A DNA stretch of 64,000 nt from Flavobacterium sp. JAS. GTDB taxonomy: Bacteria > Bacteroidota > Bacteroidia > Flavobacteriales > Flavobacteriaceae. The DNA is taken from contig NZ_JAJMOX010000008.1 of the NCBI RefSeq assembly GCF_020991455.1, forward strand, positions 285,538 through 349,537, read 5' to 3'. Made by a program: the position numbers and the translations under genes. The notes below the pieces were generated by a model. It had not been told where the DNA came from. It worked only from the letters and a program-made list of their open reading frames with translations, and ran no database searches. Shown one piece after another: positions 15,742 to 25,015 of the stretch (the stretch's first letter is position 1; every line of letters starts with the position of its first letter).

Positions 15742-17334
15742 ATGAGAAAACTTTACCTTTTTTTAGTAATATGCTTATTTATTAGTTGTAAAAAAGATAC
15801 ACCTAAACCCGCCCCTATTGTCAAAAAAAAGGTACCCTTAATTATACTTACTGACGAAAGAAAAGTACAAATAGATACTGCAACAATAAATGTTTTTAAG
15901 AGCGAAACCTTAAAACAATTCTATAACGCTTCTGAAAACCAAACAGTTTGGGGAAATCTTAAAAAAAGAACATACGTTTTATCACAATTAGAAAAAGCAG
16001 ATTTACTTGGCTTAAATCCTGAAGACTACAAAGCTTCTAAACTCAAAAAATTTGAAAGCAGAATTAGTACACTAAATGATGCTGATTTGGCAACTTATGA
16101 TATTCTGTTAACATATAACTTTGAAAAATACCTGAATCACCTTTATAAAGGAAAACTAGATCCAAAGACATTATATACAGACTGGGATCTGGAAGAAAAG
16201 ACATTTGATGTAAACAATGTTCTGATAAAAGCATTTAACAAAAATAAACTGGACAGTATTGTTGACAATATTCAGCCAAAATCTCATACATACAAACAAC
16301 TTTTAAAAGCACTTGAAATTATCGATACGTTTCCGGATGACGATATCGGAACAATTACTCTTGATTCTCTGACAAAAAAAATAACTTTAAATGACACTAA
16401 CAGTAATTTAATCAATATCAAAAAAAGACTATTGTTTTGGGGAGATATGTCCGGAAAAGATACTTTGAGTAAAATTTACAACAGAAAGACTTTCGAATCA
16501 ATCAAAAAGTTCCAGGAAAGACACGGTTTAGCACCCGATGGGGTTATTGGCACAGGAACTATAAGTGCTTTAAACTATTCGAAAGACCAAAGAAAACAAC
16601 AAATTATTGCTAATTTAGAGCGTTGGAGATGGTACACTACAAATTTAGCCGATAATTATTTTATCATCAATATCCCGAATTACAGCTTAAATGTTGTCGA
16701 AGATAAAGACACCACTTTAGTTCGAAATATTGTAGTGGGAACCATTAAAAGAAAAACTCCGATTATCACCTCAACTCTAAAAACAATTGTTTTTAACCCA
16801 ACATGGACTGTTCCGCCAACGATATTAAAAGAAGATGTAGTTCCGGCAATGAAGCTCAACAGAAATTATCTGGCAAACAAAAACATAACTATATATGATA
16901 CTACAGGAAAAGTTGTAGATCCAAATGCATGGAACGAAAACAAACCCAACAGTTATCGTTATGTGCAAAGTCCGGGATATAATAATTCGTTGGGATTAAT
17001 GAAGATTTTATTTCCAAACCATCATAGCGTTTACCTGCATGATACTAATCACAGAAATTACTTTGGAAGAAGTAATCGTTCACTAAGTTCAGGCTGCGTT
17101 CGTATTGAAAATCCTCTGGAATTGGCCGAACATATTTTAGATGATCCCGAAAAATGGTCAAGAGAAAAGATTGATACTCTTATTGTGACCGAAAAAACAA
17201 CCAGCGTAAAAATAATTAAAAAATACGCTTTGTATCAATGGTACTGGACCGCTTGGAGCGAAAAAAATCAGCTCATTTTCAGAGCTGATATTTATAATTT
17301 AGATCTTGATTTGTACGCTAAATTAAGAAATTAG
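15742..17334 (+). CDS. L,D-transpeptidase lipoprotein (YcbB/LdtD-like)
   Basis: The 530-residue protein starts with a lipoprotein signal peptide (FISC, Cys16). It contains an N-terminal scaffold domain, a peptidoglycan-binding helical domain at about 245-275 (FESIKKFQERHGLAPDGVIG) and a YkuD catalytic domain at about 300-480. The catalytic site has His434 (YLHDTNHRNYF) and Cys452 in SSGCVRI. The family forms 3-3 crosslinks in peptidoglycan. Domain order matches the large YcbB-type enzymes rather than short YkuD ones. Its last 12 bases overlap the convergent YkuD_2 gene. Confidence 0.92.
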   Translation: MRKLYLFLVICLFISCKKDTPKPAPIVKKKVPLIILTDERKVQIDTATINVFKSETLKQFYNASENQTVWGNLKKRTYVLSQLEKADLLGLNPEDYKASKLKKFESRISTLNDADLATYDILLTYNFEKYLNHLYKGKLDPKTLYTDWDLEEKTFDVNNVLIKAFNKNKLDSIVDNIQPKSHTYKQLLKALEIIDTFPDDDIGTITLDSLTKKITLNDTNSNLINIKKRLLFWGDMSGKDTLSKIYNRKTFESIKKFQERHGLAPDGVIGTGTISALNYSKDQRKQQIIANLERWRWYTTNLADNYFIINIPNYSLNVVEDKDTTLVRNIVVGTIKRKTPIITSTLKTIVFNPTWTVPPTILKEDVVPAMKLNRNYLANKNITIYDTTGKVVDPNAWNENKPNSYRYVQSPGYNNSLGLMKILFPNHHSVYLHDTNHRNYFGRSNRSLSSGCVRIENPLELAEHILDDPEKWSREKIDTLIVTEKTTSVKIIKKYALYQWYWTAWSEKNQLIFRADIYNLDLDLYAKLRN

Positions 17335-18045
17335 CTTTTCTTCCATCGCAAAACTTCTTGACGGATGATAAATATACAAACACGATTTATCTTTGATAGT
17401 TTCTATTATTTCATCCGTTAATTCCATAGGAATCGCAGGACAACCTTGGCTTCTGCCTAATCTTTTATTACCTCTTATGAAGGATTCTGAAACATAATCG
17501 GCGCCATGCATAACTACTCCTCTTTCGCGGGCGTTATCATTTACTCCGTTTTCAAGACCATCTAAACGAAGAGAATCTCCATGTTTTCCTCTATAGATTT
17601 CACCTGTTGCATAAAAGCCTAAACTACTTTTATAAGAGGAGTTTGAGTTTGAAAATGCAGATGCAAATTCTTCTCCGGTATTTCGTCCATGAGCAACTAA
17701 GGAATTGAATAAAATAGTATTTGTTGTCAAATCAATCACCCAAAGGCGTTTTGAATTTGATGACAAACTAAAATCAATCAATGTCAAAATATTTTTTTGA
17801 ATAATTCCTCTTTCTTTTAATAAATAAAACCCTTTTAAAGCTTCAGAAAAAGTTTTAAGTTCAGGTAAATTAAAGTTATTGGAATTCAAAGTATTGTAAA
17901 CACTTTCAATTTTTGCATCAACAGTAAGTTTCTCAACTTTGGCGAAACTTTTTGTTACAGTCTTTTTAATTTCGGGTGTGCTTTTTGAATCTTTACCAAA
18001 AGACAATAGCAAAAACACAAGCAACGGATAAATCTTATAAATCAT
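17323..18045 (-). CDS. murein L,D-transpeptidase catalytic domain (YkuD_2) family protein
   Basis: The 240-residue secreted protein has an N-terminal hydrophobic signal (residues 1-16) and a C-terminal YkuD_2-type domain. The active site is seen as VMHGADYVSESF (His180) and GRSQGCPAIP (Cys202). This family is distinct from the classical YkuD enzymes and is predicted to cut or join peptidoglycan peptides. It is transcribed towards the YcbB-like gene with a 12-base 3' overlap. Its promoter is clear, with a TACTTTTG -7 box and TTG 18 bases upstream. Confidence 0.88.
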   Translation of the reverse strand: MIYKIYPLLVFLLLSFGKDSKSTPEIKKTVTKSFAKVEKLTVDAKIESVYNTLNSNNFNLPELKTFSEALKGFYLLKERGIIQKNILTLIDFSLSSNSKRLWVIDLTTNTILFNSLVAHGRNTGEEFASAFSNSNSSYKSSLGFYATGEIYRGKHGDSLRLDGLENGVNDNARERGVVMHGADYVSESFIRGNKRLGRSQGCPAIPMELTDEIIETIKDKSCLYIYHPSRSFAMEEKLIS

Positions 18046-18083
18046 TGAATTTCTTTAGGTTAAACAATAGGATTTGGGTTTGG

Positions 18084-18112
18084 CAAAAGTATAAAAAAAA
18101 TGCACTTATCAA
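18084..18112 (-). promoter_or_regulatory. promoter of the YkuD_2 gene
   Basis: Minus strand TACTTTTG (18084-18091) is preceded by TTG with an 18-base spacer, matching the Bacteroidota -33/-7 arrangement, 38 bases upstream of the start codon. Confidence 0.65.
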
Positions 18113-18364
18113 AATATATCCCTGTAAATCAGGGGTCTTTTGGTTAAACTTTAACAAAACCAAAGTAAAAAATTAGCATTTGGAGCAAAAATCATTTTTA
18201 TTTGTAAGAGTTTTACTTATCATAAAAATCTTAGCATTTTGAGCCACTTTCTTAAAGAAAACTTAACCAAATAGCATTTTTTATAATTAAAACTGTAACA
18301 TTCCGGAAAAATTGTTGTCTATTAACATAACAGACATTACAGACGCGTTTATTTTAAATATTTC

Positions 18365-20794
18365 ATGAAAAAAGCACTTTTTTTAATTCTTCTTTTATCA
18401 ACTTTCTCAGGCTATTGTCAGAAAAAAGTTTTGCAAACCCAATCGACTTCGCAAAGCATTACTATTGATGGAAAACTGGATGAATCGGCATGGAAAAATG
18501 CTTCGATAGCAACAGATTTTGTAATGTATGATCCTGACAATGGAAAACCGATTCCGGAGAACAGAAAAACAGATATTAAAGTTTTATATAATAATGACGC
18601 CATTTATATTGGCGCAATGCTTTATGATGACGAGCCTACCAAGATTCTAAAAGAAATTTCGCAGCGCGACAACTTTGGAACTGCCGATCTCTTTGGCGTT
18701 TTTATTAATGGCTTTAATGACGGTCAACAAAATTTTGAGTTTTTTGTTTCTGCTGCCGACGTACAAGGTGATTGTATCATGACAGATGCCAACGGCGAGG
18801 ATTATTCCTGGGATGCCGTTTGGATTAGCAAAGCAAAAATAACGGATAAGGGCTGGGTAGTCGAAATTAAAATTCCGTATGCTGCCTTGCGTTTCTCAGG
18901 GGAAAACAAACAAACCTGGGGTATAAATTTTTTCAGAGATATAAAACGAGAGCGTAAAAAATATACCTGGAATTTGATTAATACCAAAATTGGAACATTT
19001 ACACAACAAAATGGTGATTTGACAGGAATCGAAAATATCAAACCTCCTACCCGATTGTTTTTTCTGCCTTATGCTTCTTATTATTTGAATGCTGCTGATG
19101 GACAAAAAACTTATGGCACAATAAAAGGCGGTATGGATATTAAATACGGAATTAGTGATGCTTTTACGCTAGATGCTATTTTAGTTCCTGATTTTGGACA
19201 GGCAAAATACGACGATCAAATTTTAAATCTTGGTCCGTTTGAGCAGCAATTCAATGAAAATAGGGCCTTTTTTACCGAAGGAACTGACTTGTTTAATAAA
19301 GGTAATATATTTTACTCGAGACGTATTGGCGGAAAACCATCTATTGATCCTGAGTTACATGATAATGAAGAAATCATTGACAATGTTCAGAACGTTAATC
19401 TAATCAATGCTTTGAAAGTTTCAGGACGAACAAAAAACGGATTAGGAATTGGAGTTCTAAACGCTGTTACTGAAAAAACTTATGCTACTATAAAAGATAC
19501 GATAACGGGAGAAACAAGACGCATAATTGTAGAACCTTTAACAAATTATAATGTACTGGTTCTGGATCAACGCTTTAGAAAAAATTCTTCGATAACGTTT
19601 ATTAATACAAATGTTAGCAGAAACGGTCATTACAGAGATGCAAACCTAACCGGATTAGTTTGGGATTTGAACACAAAAGCAAATACCTATAACTTATCAG
19701 GTAATATCAAATACAGCTTTATTAATGCTGCTGAAGATAAAAACGGGCTTTTTTCAACTATCAGTTTTGCCGAGACCAGCGAAAAATACCGCTATAGCGT
19801 AGGTTCTGATTTTGTAACCAAAGATTTTGATCCGAATGATTTGGGAATTAACTTTTATACTAATTACTATAACTTTTATGGCAATGCTAATTATAGAATT
19901 CTAAACCCTACAAAACTCTTCAATAAATTTAAAGTTGACTACGATATGTATGTCGAGTTCAATAAAGAATCAGGAAAAGTACAAGACAATAAAATAAGTT
20001 CTGAAGTAAATGTTACATCAGTAAATAATAATTATTACGGCTTTGGAGTTACTCTTTTTCCGCTGGAATCTAATGATTATTACGAACCCAGAGCAGAAAA
20101 CAGGTATGTTATTATTCCCAGAAGAATTGAAGCATGGGCAAGTGTGTCCACCAATTACAACAAGAAATTTGCTATTGACTTAAACCCATCTATTGCCATT
20201 GCCGATGAATCCGGACGAATTGCTTACGGGGCTGATATTGGTCCGAGATATAGATTTAACGACAAACTGTTACTAACTTATACTTTTAGTTTTTTAAGAC
20301 GAAACAACAATAAAGGGTATATTGATCGTTATGACGATGATAACATCGAAAACACTCCCGAAACTATTGTTTTTGCGAATAGAAATGTAATTACATACGC
20401 AAATACGCTAGGCGGAAAATATGCTATAAACAGTGCCATGACAATCAATCTGGCGGTTCGTCAATATTGGTCATCGGCTGAAAACAAGGATATTTTAGAA
20501 CTTGAACCAGACGGAACTCTGGCTCCTTATCCACAATATACCGAAAATAAAAACTCAAGCTTTTATTCCTGGAATACTGATTTATCGTATTCCTGGTGGT
20601 TTGCGCCCGGAAGCCAACTTTCAGTTTTATACCGTAATAATGCTTCAAATTTTGAACGCATTATCAACAAGAATTACAAACATAATGTTACAGATTTATT
20701 GAACAACGATGCTTTAAAACACATTCTTTCAGTAAGTGTTAAATATTTTATAGACTATAATGCTGTCAAAAATAAGATTAGAAACAGAGCCTAG
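18365..20794 (+). CDS. DUF5916 domain protein with CBM9-like N-terminus
   Basis: The 809-residue secreted protein has a signal peptide (ends near GYCQ, residue 18). Residues about 25-210 resemble the carbohydrate-binding family 9-like fold (ITIDGKLDESAWKNA, then AYIGAMLYD-like strands and WVVEIKIPYAALRF). The remainder is a large beta-rich domain of the DUF5916 type with many aromatic-alternating strands ending in SVKYFIDYNA, likely an outer-membrane barrel. Its partners and substrate are unknown. It is monocistronic. The 319-bp gap upstream holds the divergent promoter and a short CCCTG/CAGGG hairpin (18121-18136). Confidence 0.85.
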   Translation: MKKALFLILLLSTFSGYCQKKVLQTQSTSQSITIDGKLDESAWKNASIATDFVMYDPDNGKPIPENRKTDIKVLYNNDAIYIGAMLYDDEPTKILKEISQRDNFGTADLFGVFINGFNDGQQNFEFFVSAADVQGDCIMTDANGEDYSWDAVWISKAKITDKGWVVEIKIPYAALRFSGENKQTWGINFFRDIKRERKKYTWNLINTKIGTFTQQNGDLTGIENIKPPTRLFFLPYASYYLNAADGQKTYGTIKGGMDIKYGISDAFTLDAILVPDFGQAKYDDQILNLGPFEQQFNENRAFFTEGTDLFNKGNIFYSRRIGGKPSIDPELHDNEEIIDNVQNVNLINALKVSGRTKNGLGIGVLNAVTEKTYATIKDTITGETRRIIVEPLTNYNVLVLDQRFRKNSSITFINTNVSRNGHYRDANLTGLVWDLNTKANTYNLSGNIKYSFINAAEDKNGLFSTISFAETSEKYRYSVGSDFVTKDFDPNDLGINFYTNYYNFYGNANYRILNPTKLFNKFKVDYDMYVEFNKESGKVQDNKISSEVNVTSVNNNYYGFGVTLFPLESNDYYEPRAENRYVIIPRRIEAWASVSTNYNKKFAIDLNPSIAIADESGRIAYGADIGPRYRFNDKLLLTYTFSFLRRNNNKGYIDRYDDDNIENTPETIVFANRNVITYANTLGGKYAINSAMTINLAVRQYWSSAENKDILELEPDGTLAPYPQYTENKNSSFYSWNTDLSYSWWFAPGSQLSVLYRNNASNFERIINKNYKHNVTDLLNNDALKHILSVSVKYFIDYNAVKNKIRNRA

Positions 20795-20910
20795 CGTGAA
20801 TTAATTTTAATATTTTTAGTGTTCTACGACTAAATTAATATTTTTTAATACGCTTCATTTTATTAACCGTAAATTGTAGTAATGCTTTCGTTCACATTTT
20901 ATAAATGGTT

Positions 20911-20918
20911 TATCTTTG
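20911..20918 (+). promoter_or_regulatory. -7 element TATCTTTG of gpmI
   Basis: TATCTTTG lies 16-24 bases before the ATG at 20935. An in-frame upstream start at 20905 would fall before this box and is therefore excluded. Confidence 0.65.
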
Positions 20919-20934
20919 TAAAAAACTAAAAATG

Positions 20935-22452
20935 ATGAATAAAAAAGTAATTCTAATGATTTTAGACGGTTGGGGAAAATCTCCTGACCCTAAAGTATCT
21001 GCAATAGACAATGCAAATGTTCCTTTTATAAACAGCCTGTATAAAAATTACCCAAACGCACAACTTCGAACTGACGGATTAAATGTTGGCTTACCTGAAG
21101 GTCAAATGGGAAACAGTGAAGTTGGTCACATGAATCTTGGTGCCGGAAGAATTGTATATCAGGATTTAGCCAAAATAAACTTAGCCGTAGCACACAAGAC
21201 ACTTGCAAAAGAACAAGTACTTGTTGATGCTTTTACATACGCTAAAGAAAACAATAAAAAAGTACACTTTTTAGGATTAGTTTCTGATGGAGGTGTTCAC
21301 TCTCATACTTCTCATTTACGTGGATTAATCGACGCATCGCAAGAATATGGTTTAGATAAAGTTTTTGTTCACGCATTTACAGACGGTCGTGATGTTGACC
21401 CGAAATCCGGAGCAAAATACATTCAGGATTTAGAAGATCATATTAAAGATACACCGGTAAAAATCGCTTCAATCATTGGTCGTTACTATGCAATGGATCG
21501 TGACAAACGTTGGGAGCGTGTAAAACTAGCTTACGATTTAGTAGTAAACGCTATTGGAACTCCATCTAAAAATGCCGTTGCGAGTGTTCTTGACAGTTAT
21601 GCACACGATGTTACAGATGAGTTTATTGCTCCAATTTTAATGGTTGATGCAAATGACAAACCACTGGCAACTATAGAAGAAGATGATGTTGTAATTTTCT
21701 TCAACTTTAGAACTGACAGAGGCCGTGAACTTACAGAAGCGCTTTCGCAACAAGATTTCCACGAGCAAAACATGCACAAATTGAACTTGTATTATGTAAC
21801 GCTTACAAATTACGACGAAACATACCAAAACGTAAAAGTTGTTTACAACAAAGATAATATTACCGAAACTCTTGGTGAGGTTTTAGAAAAAGCGGGTAAA
21901 AAACAAATTCGTATTGCTGAAACAGAGAAATATCCGCACGTGACATTTTTCTTTTCTGGCGGAAGAGAAACTCCTTTTGAAGGTGAGTCTCGTATTTTGA
22001 GAAATTCTCCAAAAGTGGCAACTTACGATTTACAACCGGAAATGAGCGCATTTGAACTTACATCTGCACTTGTTCCTGAATTGAACAAAGGTGAAGTTGA
22101 TTTCGTTTGCTTAAACTTTGCTAACGGAGACATGGTTGGTCATACGGGAATCATGAGTGCTGCAATTAAGGCTTGTGAAGCTGTTGATGCTTGTGTAAAA
22201 GAAGTTATCGAAGCGGCTCTTGCCAATGATTATACTACAATCGTAATTGCCGATCATGGAAATTGCGAAACAATGATTAATCCTGACGGAAGCCCAAATA
22301 CAGCACACACAACAAACCCAGTGCCGATTATTCTGGTTGATAAAGAATTAAAAAATATCCAAAATGGTGTTCTAGGTGACATTGCTCCTACTATTTTAGA
22401 ATTAATGGGAGTTCAGCAACCTAACGCAATGACTTGTCACTCGTTATTGTAG
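20935..22452 (+). CDS. gpmI: 2,3-bisphosphoglycerate-independent phosphoglycerate mutase
   Basis: The 505-residue enzyme interconverts 3- and 2-phosphoglycerate in glycolysis and gluconeogenesis using two manganese ions. Asp11 (ILDGWG) and the nucleophile Ser61 (QMGNSEVGH) mark the phosphatase domain; DGRDVDPKSG, RYYAMDRDKRWER and the late IADHGN and HTTNPVP motifs complete the active site. Length is typical. The start is the ATG at 20935 (an ATG at 20932 is equally near), since the promoter box lies just upstream. A terminator follows. Confidence 0.97.
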   Translation: MNKKVILMILDGWGKSPDPKVSAIDNANVPFINSLYKNYPNAQLRTDGLNVGLPEGQMGNSEVGHMNLGAGRIVYQDLAKINLAVAHKTLAKEQVLVDAFTYAKENNKKVHFLGLVSDGGVHSHTSHLRGLIDASQEYGLDKVFVHAFTDGRDVDPKSGAKYIQDLEDHIKDTPVKIASIIGRYYAMDRDKRWERVKLAYDLVVNAIGTPSKNAVASVLDSYAHDVTDEFIAPILMVDANDKPLATIEEDDVVIFFNFRTDRGRELTEALSQQDFHEQNMHKLNLYYVTLTNYDETYQNVKVVYNKDNITETLGEVLEKAGKKQIRIAETEKYPHVTFFFSGGRETPFEGESRILRNSPKVATYDLQPEMSAFELTSALVPELNKGEVDFVCLNFANGDMVGHTGIMSAAIKACEAVDACVKEVIEAALANDYTTIVIADHGNCETMINPDGSPNTAHTTNPVPIILVDKELKNIQNGVLGDIAPTILELMGVQQPNAMTCHSLL

Positions 22453-22472
22453 AAATCCATTTTATTATATAA

Positions 22473-22508
22473 GAAAAGAGACATGTTTTAATAATTTGTC
22501 TCTTTTTT
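22473..22508 (+). terminator. rho-independent terminator after gpmI
   Basis: AAAAGAGACA and TGTCTCTTTT form a 10-bp stem with a 13-base loop and trailing T residues. Confidence 0.8.
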
Positions 22509-22540
22509 GTTTTTAAACACAAATCCACGTTAAGTTTTCT

Positions 22541-22571
22541 TGTCAATTTCGACGAAGGAGAAATGACAAAA
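22541..22571. repeat. short relic of the TTTCGACGAAGGAGAAAT repeat family
   Basis: TGTCAATTTCGACGAAGGAGAAATGACA contains the arm sequence of the complete element at 45926-46025, but the second arm is missing or collapsed. Confidence 0.6.
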
Positions 22572-22597
22572 TTGGGTGTATTTCTTCTGAATAAGTA

Positions 22598-23854
22598 CTA
22601 CATCACAAAATAATGGTAAGTCCATTCAACACAATAGATCAAGATTCCGATAAGTCCACCAACCAAAGTTCCGTTGATTCTGATGTATTGCAGGTCTTTT
22701 CCAATTTCTAATTCTAGTTTTTCAGAAACCTCTTTTCCATCCCAACTTTTTACGGTTGACGAAATCAAATCTCCAATCACTTTTTTATTGTTTAAAAGAA
22801 TAGAAAGTAAATCGTTTTTGATAAAATTATTGATCTTGTCAATCATTACAGGATCTTCTTTTATTCCGCTTCCAAAACCTTGAATCAGACTGGAAATATT
22901 TTTCTTAATTGAAGAATCTTCCCCTTTTTCCAAATCATTGGTAATTGACAATTTTATCTCGTCCCAAATTCCATTGATGTAATCCTGAACTTCTTTTTTT
23001 CCGGCAAAGCCAAGAATCATCGTATTGATTTTTATCCTCATTTCTTCTGAGTTTTTCACTTTATCCAGAAAATCATAAACATATTCGTCAATCTTAATTC
23101 TAATAGCGCTTCCCGGTTGTTTGGCTTCATTTAGAAAATCTGCCAATCCATTAAAAACGCCTTCTGTAATGCTTTTATCGGCTAAGCCAAAACTCAAAAA
23201 TGGTGTTGATTCTTTTACTTTCCTTCTGATCAAATCTTTGTTATTAGTGAGTTCCGTGCTCATCACGTTCAAAACATTGGTGAGCAATTCGTCTTTTACG
23301 TTTCCTTTCTGCAAAGGTTCTAAAGCCAGCGCAACCCATTCTCCAAAGTTAATTGCTTCCAGTTTTTCTTTGAATTGAGTTTGAATAAAGTGTTTTATAT
23401 CTTCATCTTTTAATGTTTTCAAAACTCCCGGAATGACATTTACAGCCACCAAATTGGCAATTTTATTGGCGTTTTCGTCATGCGAAAGCCATTCAGAAGC
23501 TTTTGTAGCAAAGTTGAATTCTTCTATTTTAATTTCCAATTTTTCACGATTCAGAAATTCTTCTGAAACAAAATTTCCCAGATTTTCACCAATCTCATTT
23601 TTCTTAGTCGGAATAATGGCAGTGTGCCAAATCGGGATTCCTAACGGATGACGAAACAAGGCTACAACCGCAAACCAATCTGCGATTCCACCCACCATTG
23701 CCGCTTCGCTAAAAGCCTGCAACATTGGAATTTTGAAATAAATAGCAATAATAAATAAAAGTACCGCAACACCTAAAAGTGCCAACGCATTTCCTTTCAT
23801 TTTATTTAAAGCTTTTTTCTTGGATATATTTTCTTGATCTATAGACGTTTCCAT
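22598..23854 (-). CDS. DUF445 family membrane protein
   Basis: The 418-residue protein has an N-terminal membrane segment (LALLGVAVLLFIIAIYF) followed by the AMVGGIADWFAVVALFRHPLG signature of DUF445, with HTAIIPTKKNEIGENLGNFV. A long helical central region and a C-terminal membrane helix (GTLVGGLIGILIYCVEWTYHYF) complete the two-ended topology. Function is unknown; the family is an inner-membrane protein of wide distribution. I place the start at the ATG (METSIDQEN) and not at the in-frame GTG eight codons upstream. Monocistronic. Confidence 0.88.
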   Translation of the reverse strand: METSIDQENISKKKALNKMKGNALALLGVAVLLFIIAIYFKIPMLQAFSEAAMVGGIADWFAVVALFRHPLGIPIWHTAIIPTKKNEIGENLGNFVSEEFLNREKLEIKIEEFNFATKASEWLSHDENANKIANLVAVNVIPGVLKTLKDEDIKHFIQTQFKEKLEAINFGEWVALALEPLQKGNVKDELLTNVLNVMSTELTNNKDLIRRKVKESTPFLSFGLADKSITEGVFNGLADFLNEAKQPGSAIRIKIDEYVYDFLDKVKNSEEMRIKINTMILGFAGKKEVQDYINGIWDEIKLSITNDLEKGEDSSIKKNISSLIQGFGSGIKEDPVMIDKINNFIKNDLLSILLNNKKVIGDLISSTVKSWDGKEVSEKLELEIGKDLQYIRINGTLVGGLIGILIYCVEWTYHYFVM

Positions 23855-23944
23855 AATTACAGTAGTTTTAAGTATCACTAATTTACGGCTTTTCTGTCAA
23901 ATACTAAGTCTAAGAGATTTTGAGTTGAATTTAAAAAATTAAGG

Positions 23945-24054
23945 TTTGCCACGAATTTCACTAATTTTCACGAATAAATTTTGACGCAAAATCATTGTTT
24001 TTAAAATCTGCACACAAACTAATTAGTGAAAATTCGTGAAATTCGTAGCAAAAA
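23945..24054. repeat. GCCACGAATTTCAC inverted repeat, copy A
   Basis: Left arm TTTGCCACGAATTTCACTAA and right arm TTAGTGAAAATTCGTGAAATTCGTAGCAAA flank a variable centre. Copies B-D lie at about 48689-48801, 55135-55224 and 55967-56058. The 300-bp gap between DUF445 and map holds this element, a half copy (24083-24103, ATAAAATTCGTGGCGAAAAT) and the map promoter. Confidence 0.75.
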
Positions 24055-24140
24055 TTTAGACTATTCCATTTATGTTAATTCATAAAATTCGTGGCGAAAA
24101 TTTTTAAATTCATCAACCTAAAAAAATAATATTAAAATCG

Positions 24141-24148
24141 TACTTTTG
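24141..24148 (+). promoter_or_regulatory. -7 element TACTTTTG of map
   Basis: TACTTTTG ends 21 bases before the ATG at 24170. An in-frame TTG at 24146 lies inside the box and cannot be the start. Confidence 0.65.
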
Positions 24149-24169
24149 CGAACTGAAAATCTGAAAAAT

Positions 24170-24988
24170 ATGATTATCCAAAAAAGTAGAGAGGAAATTG
24201 AATTAATGCGCGAAAGTGCTTTAATCGTATCGAAAACATTAGGAATGATTGCTTCTGAAATTAAAGAAGGAGTTACCACATTATATCTTGACAAATTAGC
24301 TGAGGAATTTATCCGTGATCACGGTGCGGTTCCTAGTTTCTTGGGATTATATGATTTTCCGAATTCACTTTGTATGAGTCCAAACTCTCAGGTTGTACAC
24401 GGAATCCCGAATAATACGCCATTGAAAAGCGGTGATGTTATTTCGGTAGATTGTGGTGCATTCAAAAATGGATATCATGGTGATCATGCTTATAGTTTTG
24501 AAATTGGAGAAGTTGCTCCTGAGGTAAAAAAACTTCTGCAAGTAACTAAAGAATCTCTTTATGTAGGAATTAGAGAATTTAAAGCTGGAAATCGCGTTGA
24601 AGATGTTGGAAATGCGATTCAAAAATATACTGAATCTCACGGTTACGGAGTTGTTCGCGAATTGGTTGGTCACGGTTTAGGGCAAAAAATGCACGAAGAA
24701 CCAGAAATGCCAAACTACGGAAAACGTGGTCGCGGAAAACTTTTTGTTGAAGGAATGGTTGTTGCAATTGAGCCAATGATTAACATGGGAACAAGAAACA
24801 TCAAACAACATAAAGACGGCTGGACAATTACAACTGCTGACGGAAAAGCAAGTGCACATTTCGAACACGACGTGGCACTAATAGACGGAAAACCAGAATT
24901 ATTATCGACTTTCCAATACATCTATAAAGCCTTAGGAATCGTAAGCAACGAAGAAGACGAATTCAGAAAAGTGCCGTTAGTTCTATAA
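24170..24988 (+). CDS. map: type I methionine aminopeptidase
   Basis: The 272-residue enzyme removes the initiator methionine from nascent proteins. All five metal ligands of the pita-bread fold are seen: Asp94, Asp105, His168, Glu201 and Glu232 (DCGAFKNGYHGDHA, VGHGLGQKMHEEP, VAIEPMI, FEHDVAL). Length fits type I enzymes with a short insertion. The ATG at 24170 is set by the promoter immediately upstream. A methyltransferase gene follows 27 bases later and may be in the same operon. Confidence 0.96.
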   Translation: MIIQKSREEIELMRESALIVSKTLGMIASEIKEGVTTLYLDKLAEEFIRDHGAVPSFLGLYDFPNSLCMSPNSQVVHGIPNNTPLKSGDVISVDCGAFKNGYHGDHAYSFEIGEVAPEVKKLLQVTKESLYVGIREFKAGNRVEDVGNAIQKYTESHGYGVVRELVGHGLGQKMHEEPEMPNYGKRGRGKLFVEGMVVAIEPMINMGTRNIKQHKDGWTITTADGKASAHFEHDVALIDGKPELLSTFQYIYKALGIVSNEEDEFRKVPLVL

Positions 24989-25015
24989 TTAAAATTCAAC
25001 CCCGAATAAAACCCT

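Noticed and set aside
18121..18136. CCCTG/CAGGG hairpin considered as a small RNA or riboswitch
   Set aside because: The stem is only 5 bp and no wider conserved fold is visible.
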